Assembly (NCBI GenBank): GCA_900553515.1 | Contig: USDN01000008.1 | Location: 1-64,000 of the forward strand | DNA length: 64,000 nt | Source: an uncultured Blautia sp. | Lineage (GTDB): Bacteria > Bacillota > Clostridia > Lachnospirales > Lachnospiraceae | Reading direction: 5' to 3' | In this document: positions 58,586 to 64,000 of the stretch, in pieces | Layout of the letters: each line of letters starts with the position of its first letter | Numbering within the stretch: position 1 is the first letter of the stretch | Notes under the pieces: generated by a model | Seen by the model: the letters and a program-made list of their open reading frames with translations, nothing else | The model's database searches: none | Told to the model about the DNA's origin: nothing | Program-made: the position numbers and the translations under genes

Positions 58586-60563
58586 GGGGCTGTCGGGAAA
58601 TAGATAGTTCCAAACAGGGGCAGATATGACTCATGCGAGTCATGCCTGCCCCTGAAAATTTTTTATAAAAAGAGAAAAAGATGACTAACGACAACCACCT
58701 TTTTCTCCGTTCCATGTTACAATGGAACTATACTAACCAAGGATTATTATAACGACTTTTTTGAAATTGGGCAACAGAAAATTAACTTCAGCTTCTTCGA
58801 ATTGAGGTTACCCGATGACGATCCCGTCTATACCCTGAAAAAAGTGATGGAGGAATTAGATTTTTCAGGTCTGTTGACCGTATTGTGGACTTATGCCAGA
58901 GGGATCTTGCCTTTATCTGGCTGACAAAGGGGCAGACCCCAAAAAGAGATGCCTTTTACGATTTTAAAGGAAAAAAACTGACGGGAGAGGTCCTGGATGA
59001 ACTGAATTACCAGTTTATGCGTCGTATGGAAAAAGAAGGGCTGGTCACGCTGAAAGAGCTTTATATTGATGGAACAAAGATCGAAGCAAATGCAAACAGA
59101 TATACGTTCGTCTGGCGGGGCAGCCTGAACTATCACCTTGCCAATCTGCTGGACACGGTAGATTCCCTTTATACAAAGTACAATGGCTTTTTGCTTGAGA
59201 ATGGATATGGATCCAAATATGATCCTGGAGATGCCCGGATGTTTGTGATCGAAGGAATGGACAGGGTTCGAAAGGTCATCGAAGAGAACAGGAAACGGAA
59301 ACTGACAAAGCATAAGAAGATCGCCAACAGCACCATCATTGAGATCGATCACTGTTCCCCGCTTGAGATCCTGAAGCTGCAGAAAAACCTACTGCGAATT
59401 GCGCAAGGAGAAGGGATCGGATTTGTTTACGGGAAAGGGAAGCATAAACCGGAAATCCAGAAGCTCTACGAGGAACTGGAAATCTGTGGTGAACGTCTCA
59501 TGGGCTATAAAGAATGTTTTGAGATCATGGGAAAAGACCGCAACAGTTATTCCAAGACCGATTTGGGAGCAACCTTCATGCGGATGAAAGAAGACCATAT
59601 GCTGAACGGGCAGCTAAAGCCGGCATACAATGTCCAGATCGCAGTAGAGAATTATTTTATTATCCATGGATATGTAAGCAATGATCGGACAGACTACAAT
59701 ACTCTGATCTCTGTTCTGGAAAAGCACAAGAAAGCGTTGGGGGATACCCTGGAGGCGGTGACTGCCGACAGCGGCTGCTGTAGTGAGAAAAACCTGCTGT
59801 ATCTGAAAGAAAATGGGATTCGCAGCTATATCAGGCTTCAGGATCATGAGAAGCGGAAGACACGGGCATATAAAGAAGACATTGGAAAGTATTACAACAT
59901 GACATACGCCGTTTTTGAAGACGGGCATTATTATATCTGCCATGATGGGAGGGAGCTGCGCTATATCCGGACAGAGAGCAAAGAGCAGGAGGGATACACC
60001 CAGACGGTGGAAGTCTATGGCTGTGCAGACTGCAGCGGCTGTGAGCATAAAACCAAATGTCTTTATAAATACAATGCCCAAAAGAATCCGGATCGAAATA
60101 AAGTGATGAAGATCAACAAACGGTGGGAAGAACTTCGGGAAGAGTCCAACGCGAATATCCAGAGTGACGAAGGGATCCTGAAACGACAGACCCGGTCAAT
60201 ACAGACAGAGGGGCACTTTGGAGATATCAAAGAGAATGAAAACTTCCGTCGTTTTCATTACCGTTCAACGGAAAAAGTATATAAAGAGTTCATGCTGTAT
60301 GCCATAGGACGGAACATTATGAAATATCATCGCTTTTTACATCAGGAGATCGAAAAAATTGGAGAGAAAAGGAGCAGAAAGCAGCTTAAGCGATCGAGTT
60401 CTCTGAAAAAACCGGCTAAGGGGCTTTTGCGCTCTAAAATAGCGCTTATAAAAAGGATGAGACAATCCCCAGTAGAATTCTGACTCTAAAAAAGTCCGCA
60501 TTCTGTGGGATTGCCTCATCCTTGCTTGTCAAGGGTTAAAAATCGGTATTAACCGACAGCCCC
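58586..60563 (+). mobile_element. Decayed IS1182-family insertion sequence
   Basis: Ends are the perfect inverted repeats GGGGCTGTCGG (58586-58596) and CCGACAGCCCC (60553-60563). Between them is one broken transposase gene and, near the left end, a strong hairpin CAGGGGCAG / CTGCCCCTG (58615-58654) of the type that blocks outside transcription. No target duplication is obvious. Confidence 0.85.
58714..60483 (+). pseudogene. IS1182-family transposase, frameshifted and internally deleted
   Basis: Three pieces in different frames. Piece 1 starts MLQWNYTNQ at 58714 and is broken by an apparent extra G at 58741-58742. Piece 2 continues DYYNDFFEIGQQKINFSFFE in frame 2 to about 58873. Piece 3 (from about 58870, GTG at 58885) begins RSVDRIVDLCQRDLAFIW and runs 532 residues to the stop, including the DDE region and the C-terminal EGHFGDIKENENFRRFHYRS block. 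A stretch of roughly 25-30 residues expected between pieces 2 and 3 is absent. Transposition-incompetent. Confidence 0.85.
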
Positions 60564-60613
60564 GTTATTGTGTGTCTGTCATGAAGCACGAAAGTTGATT
60601 ATAGGTTCAGCGT

Positions 60614-61414
60614 TTATCTGGGGATCTTCAGAGTATTTCCTGCGTAGATAAGATCCGGATCAGAGATATGATTCAGCTCTGTCAGTTTCTGTACGGTGGT
60701 GTTGTATCTTTTGGCGATGGAGGTTAGAGTATCTCCGGATTGAATGGTATAAAGAAAATAATCCGAAGGCTTCGGATCGTCATGTTCCGGACAGGGAGAT
60801 TCACTGGATCCCGGCCGTGTCGGATATGTTTTATAAAATACGTCAAGATCTACGTTTCCGGAAATTCCGGGAACCTGACCTTTGGAGCTGTACTGCCATC
60901 CTATACCTACAGGCGGGCGCAGAGATTCTACCAGAGTTCCCCGGTCGTTATAGGGATAAGCTGCCAGCCAGTAATCGTAGGGAAGACTTTTGGTGTCCAG
61001 TACATGATAGTACCAGTCAGTGTTGCAGTAGATGCCAAAAAGATATCCGCCGTCAAGAATAACGCGGCGGAAGGCTTTTACGATTCTGGTGATGGAAGCG
61101 GAACCGAGAGCGCGCTGACGGGACCATTCCAGATCATAAAAAACAGGAAAATCAAGAGGCCGTCCTGCCAGTATCTCCAGGACTTTTTCTGCCTCTTCCC
61201 GGGCCTGGGCTTCGTTCAGGGCATAGCTGTATTTGTAGACGCCGACTCTTATGCCGTAATAACGCAGACCTTTATAATTTTTTTCAAAAGAAGGATCAAT
61301 TCTGTTCTGAGACTGAGAGATACGCAAAATTGCAGCTTTGATTCCGGAATCTGCAATTGCGGAATAGCTGGTAACAGGGTTGTAGGAGCTGAGATCAATT
61401 CCTTTTATTTCCAT
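60614..61414 (-). CDS. GH25 lysozyme with C-terminal LysM domain
   Basis: 266 residues. GH25 muramidase domain (1-190): GIDLSSYNPV, the catalytic Asp/Glu pair in VFYDLEWSRQ (DxE) and DLDVFYK at the barrel end. Pro/Ser linker, then one LysM (about 222-266; YTIQSGDTLTSIAKRYNTTVQKLTELN). It cleaves peptidoglycan glycan strands. The start at 61414 follows GAGG and begins directly with the catalytic domain, so no signal peptide is visible. This makes it look like an endolysin or a protein exported by a non-classical route. Confidence 0.87.
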   Translation of the reverse strand: MEIKGIDLSSYNPVTSYSAIADSGIKAAILRISQSQNRIDPSFEKNYKGLRYYGIRVGVYKYSYALNEAQAREEAEKVLEILAGRPLDFPVFYDLEWSRQRALGSASITRIVKAFRRVILDGGYLFGIYCNTDWYYHVLDTKSLPYDYWLAAYPYNDRGTLVESLRPPVGIGWQYSSKGQVPGISGNVDLDVFYKTYPTRPGSSESPCPEHDDPKPSDYFLYTIQSGDTLTSIAKRYNTTVQKLTELNHISDPDLIYAGNTLKIPR

Positions 61415-61595
61415 AAGAACCTCGGAAAATGAAATGTTTTTCTTTAAAGTATGCGTAATATGACAATGGGGTGAAAATAAGTTCTGAAATAATTGTCCGT
61501 ACAGAGATATGGAAATCGGGACATGCCCAGAGAACAGGAATAGAGAAAAGCAGCTGTGCATAAGATATGGAGAACATACAGAGCAGGCGGCAGAA

Positions 61596-62225
61596 ATGAC
61601 ATATTTATGGGGCGGTATGCTTCTGATCGGAATTTTATACGGTGGATTTACAGGAAATTTTCAGGCGGTAACAGAAGCGGTAGTTTCTTCGGCAGAGGAG
61701 GCAGTCAGTCTCTGCATCGCCATGGCGGGGATCACCGCTATGTGGACCGGGATCATGAAGATTGCGGAAAATACCGGGCTGGTTTCACAGCTGGCAGGGA
61801 AAATGCGCCCGATACTGAAGTTTCTGTTTCCACGTCTGGATCCGGATTCTCCTGCCTGCCATTATATTTCTCTGAATTTTTTATCAAATTTATTCGGAAT
61901 CTCCTGGGCGAGTACCAGCGCCGGACTTTGCGCCATGAGAGAACTGTCGGCGCTGGAAGAGAAAAGGAGGAACGAAACGCCGCCACAGGGAAAAAGCGTA
62001 CAAATACAGGATTCTCATACTGCCAGCCGGGAGATGTGTACCTTTCTTATCATTAATGTTTCTTCTCTGCAGCTGATCCCTGTGAATATTATTGCTTACC
62101 GTGCCAGATATGGAAGCGTGGATCCGACGGCTATCGTAGGGTCTGCCATACTGGCGACAGCGGTAAGTACAGCAGTGGCGGTAATATTTTGTAAGATCAT
62201 GGATCACAGAAGGGGTGTTTCCTGA
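61596..62225 (+). CDS. spmA: Spore maturation protein A-like membrane protein
   Basis: 209 residues with several helices and the nucleoside-recognition (Gate) domain: MLLIGILYGGFTGNFQAVTEAVVSSAEEAVSLCIAMAGITAMWTGIMKIAE, LNFLSNLFGISWASTSAGL and FLIINVSSLQLIPVNIIAYRA. SpmA works with SpmB in spore-core dehydration. No spmB follows, which is unusual. The start at 61596 is supported by AGGCGG and by the family N-terminus. Its end overlaps the convergent HD-domain gene by 22 bases. Confidence 0.82.
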   Translation: MTYLWGGMLLIGILYGGFTGNFQAVTEAVVSSAEEAVSLCIAMAGITAMWTGIMKIAENTGLVSQLAGKMRPILKFLFPRLDPDSPACHYISLNFLSNLFGISWASTSAGLCAMRELSALEEKRRNETPPQGKSVQIQDSHTASREMCTFLIINVSSLQLIPVNIIAYRARYGSVDPTAIVGSAILATAVSTAVAVIFCKIMDHRRGVS

Positions 62226-62983
62226 AATTCCCTGACATACTTTTCCGTATGTTTCTGTATCGCCTGCATTTTCCGGGCGGTATCCGGGTCGGAATAAGGA
62301 ACTCTCCGGATCAGACGTTCTATGTAGTTGTTTTCTGCAACAATGTCCATACTTTCCCGGAAATTAAGGTCAAAGATATGAACAATATAGGATACCCAGT
62401 AATCCATTTTTGTGGTACGGTCAGAGGACAGGATCGTACTGTTTCTGAAAACTGTTTCGTAGATCACGGGAGAGATTTTCAGAGCTCCGGTTTCTTTTTC
62501 AGTGATTCCCATAAAGGTCATAAAATCGTCTTCCAGCTTAACCCGGAAGTTATCCAGCTTGTCTGCGTCGCGGATCAGCTTTGCATGAAGCAGTGATCGG
62601 GGGTCAGAGACGCCCTTCAGGATAAAATCACTGTGTTTTGCAATAGCAGTGCGGATGATATCGTCCCACTGATTTTCGTCGAGAAAATGGCGTATCAAAC
62701 CTTCATGAAAAAGGATTTCCACACCATAGGCGGCATGATCCATAGTGGCAGGCTCAAAGCTGTCAAACCGTTTCAGCTGTTCAAAACGGCCGATATCGTG
62801 AAGAAGGGCGATGATCTTTGCCAGTTCTGTATCCTCCGGGCTGAGATTTTTTCTGTGGCTTATTTCTTCTGCCTGACGGACTACGCCATAGGTATGGACG
62901 ATTTTTAATTTTACTTTATCATTATTCTGGTCGTAATCTTTTAAATATTCCTGAAAGGCATGAGCGGCTTTTGCAAAATCCAT
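62204..62983 (-). CDS. HD-domain phosphohydrolase
   Basis: 259 residues. HD metal site spread over KIVHTYGVVRQAEEIS (His) and IIALLHDIGRFEQLKRFDSFE (His-Asp), with later HSD (KHSDF) and DADKLDN. Such proteins hydrolyse nucleotides or phosphodiesters; the substrate is unknown. The start at 62983 follows AAGGAG; an upstream ATG at 63028 lacks support. Confidence 0.82.
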   Translation of the reverse strand: MDFAKAAHAFQEYLKDYDQNNDKVKLKIVHTYGVVRQAEEISHRKNLSPEDTELAKIIALLHDIGRFEQLKRFDSFEPATMDHAAYGVEILFHEGLIRHFLDENQWDDIIRTAIAKHSDFILKGVSDPRSLLHAKLIRDADKLDNFRVKLEDDFMTFMGITEKETGALKISPVIYETVFRNSTILSSDRTTKMDYWVSYIVHIFDLNFRESMDIVAENNYIERLIRRVPYSDPDTARKMQAIQKHTEKYVREFQETPLL

Positions 62984-63065
62984 AATGTGACTCCTTTTCT
63001 GCTGATTTTTATACCTATATTTTATCATTTCTTACATCAGAACACTACTGTTAAAAATACGGTAC

Positions 63066-63095
63066 TTGACGGGAAGTTTAAAAATGTGATATTAT
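63066..63095 (+). promoter_or_regulatory. Promoter of the MATE gene leader
   Basis: -35 TTGACG (63066-63071), 18-bp spacer, -10 TATTAT (63090-63095). It predicts a leader of about 145 bases before the MATE start. Confidence 0.7.
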
Positions 63096-63117
63096 ACGAC
63101 CTGAATAAAATAAAAGA

Positions 63118-63220
63118 AACGATCCCTCTGCCACCGGGTAAGAGGAAAAAGACGTCAGTTTTTTCGCCGTAGGTCTTAGAAAGCGAAAATGCTGGCGTTT
63201 TTATTATTGATCGGGAAAGT
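63118..63220 (+). ncRNA. Candidate guanidine-IV (mepA-type) riboswitch
   Basis: Leader with hairpin CCTCT-GCCACCGGGTA-AGAGG (about 63124-63144), an A-rich linker, a second stem-loop GACGTC...CGCCGTAGGTC, and a terminator-like structure CGCC/GGCG stacked on AGC/GCT followed by TTTTTATT (63166-63210). Guanidine-IV riboswitches are known upstream of MATE (mepA) exporter genes in clostridia and contain a conserved CACCGGGU-type loop. Assignment is by position and remembered motif only. Confidence 0.5.
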
Positions 63221-63245
63221 AGTAGGAAAAATAAAAGGAGGACTT

Positions 63246-64000
63246 ATGAAAAAAACATCATGTCTGGGAGAATTTATGAGGTATACCAGTCTCAATGTTC
63301 TGGGGATGGTTGGTCTGTCCTGCTACATACTGGCAGATACTTTTTTTATAGCCAAAGGACTGGGCTCGGACGGGCTGGCAGCTTTAAATATCGCCATTCC
63401 CGCTTATAGCTTTATGCATGGCTGCGGAATGATGCTGGGAATGGGCGGCGCCACAAAATATTCTATTTTCCGTGGGCAGAAAATGGAAAAAGAGGGAAGC
63501 AGGATATTTACAAATACTGTGTATCTGGTTGGGATTTTTGCTCTGATCTTTGTACTGCTGGGACTTGGTCTTTCCGGGAAGATTACTGATCTCCTGGGAG
63601 CAGACGGGCAGATTTTCGGGACAACAGAAATCTATCTCAAAACCATTCTTCTGTTTGCACCGGCTTTTATGGCAAATGATTTCCTTCTGTGTTTTGTGCG
63701 GAACGACGGCAGCCCGGGACTTGCCATGACAGCCATGCTGACCGGAAGTTTTTCAAATATTATTCTGGATTATATTTTTATTTTTCCCATGGGAATGGGA
63801 ATGTTTGGAGCAGCTTTTGCCACAGGTCTGGCTCCGGTGATCAGTATTGGAGTGCTTTCCAGACACTGGATCACCCGAAAAAATAATTTTCATTTTCACC
63901 CGGAAAAACCGGATTTCCGGCTTACAGGAACTACATTTTCACTGGGTATTCCATCTTTAATTTCAGAACTGGCGTCCGGGATCGTAATCATTATTTTTAA
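63246..64000 (+). CDS. MATE-family efflux transporter (MepA-like), 3' end outside window
   Basis: The first 251 residues of a multidrug and toxin extruder: LGEFMRYTSLNVLGMVGLSCYILADTFFIAKGLGSDGLAALNIAIPAYSFMHGCGMMLGMGGATKYSI matches the MepA group N-terminus, with further helices to the window end. The frame is open at 64000. AAAAGGAGGA precedes the ATG at 63246. It exports a cation or drug in exchange for Na+ or H+. The leader may couple expression to guanidine. Confidence 0.88.
   Translation, partial: MKKTSCLGEFMRYTSLNVLGMVGLSCYILADTFFIAKGLGSDGLAALNIAIPAYSFMHGCGMMLGMGGATKYSIFRGQKMEKEGSRIFTNTVYLVGIFALIFVLLGLGLSGKITDLLGADGQIFGTTEIYLKTILLFAPAFMANDFLLCFVRNDGSPGLAMTAMLTGSFSNIILDYIFIFPMGMGMFGAAFATGLAPVISIGVLSRHWITRKNNFHFHPEKPDFRLTGTTFSLGIPSLISELASGIVIIIF

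Noticed and set aside
1..64000. CRISPR array, tRNA or rRNA genes
   Set aside because: No regularly spaced repeat series, no cloverleaf with conserved T-loop and no rRNA segment was noticed on either strand while reading; a tRNAscan or CRISPR search was not possible.

Overview
The window looks like chromosomal DNA of a low-to-mid GC, spore-forming Lachnospiraceae member (Blautia-like). The signs are strong AGGAGG ribosome sites, T-box and riboswitch control, an IleS2-type isoleucyl-tRNA synthetase, a spmA homologue, YesM/YesN two-component proteins and gut-clostridial transposases. No rRNA, tRNA or CRISPR array was seen.

Layout. 1-1372: 3' part of an IS4-type transposase. 1373-6454: a MerR regulator divergent from a redox/detoxification operon (alpha/beta hydrolase, Fe-S flavoprotein-like reductase, CMD-cupin fusion, ABM monooxygenase, flavodoxin), then small DUF1801, unknown and DUF2200 genes. 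6550-8968: an XRE regulator, small membrane and DUF3006-like proteins, ArsC-type arsenate reductase and a Dph6-like ATPase. 8992-12215: LysR, sugar O-acetyltransferase, a broken copy of the flavoprotein gene and an NCS2 purine permease. 12468-16303: conserved unknowns, a YgjP-like metalloprotease, a TIM-barrel epimerase, and a cobalamin riboswitch driving a DUF4430 protein plus an ECF S component. 16392-17966: CorC/HlyC with an acidic leader peptide. 18516-23765: NarL-type two-component system divergent from an ABC-2 exporter. 23956-26990: thioredoxin and a Crp/Fnr regulator, separated by a Type II restriction-modification cassette bracketed by a perfect 62-bp direct repeat. 27112-33457: housekeeping genes (double rhamnose mutarotase, polyferredoxin, HtrA, nucleoside hydrolase, exonuclease, D,D-carboxypeptidase). 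33724-42779: a sugar-sensing module (anchored sugar-binding protein, YesM kinase, YesN regulator, lipoprotein) followed by a ChvE/GguA/GguB-type monosaccharide ABC transporter. 42969-50630: C69 dipeptidase, ileS behind a T-box plus a second structured leader, and glycogen phosphorylase. 50855-58171: D-lyxose isomerase-like gene and, on the minus strand, an AT-rich mannose-family PTS operon with dehydrogenase, PfkB kinase, class II aldolase and an RpiR regulator. 58586-60563: a decayed IS1182-family element. 60614-64000: GH25/LysM lysozyme, SpmA, HD hydrolase and the start of a MATE exporter behind a guanidine-IV-like leader.

How parts work together. The sugar module probably senses an external monosaccharide and switches on the adjacent importer. 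The PTS operon encodes a complete route from an imported hexitol or hexose to triose phosphates. Several genes are controlled by RNA: B12 riboswitch, T-box, a candidate second ileS attenuator, a leader peptide before corC and a candidate guanidine riboswitch. The most unusual items are the second ileS leader RNA (44830-44970), the restriction-modification insertion with long target duplication, and the acidic leader peptide upstream of corC.
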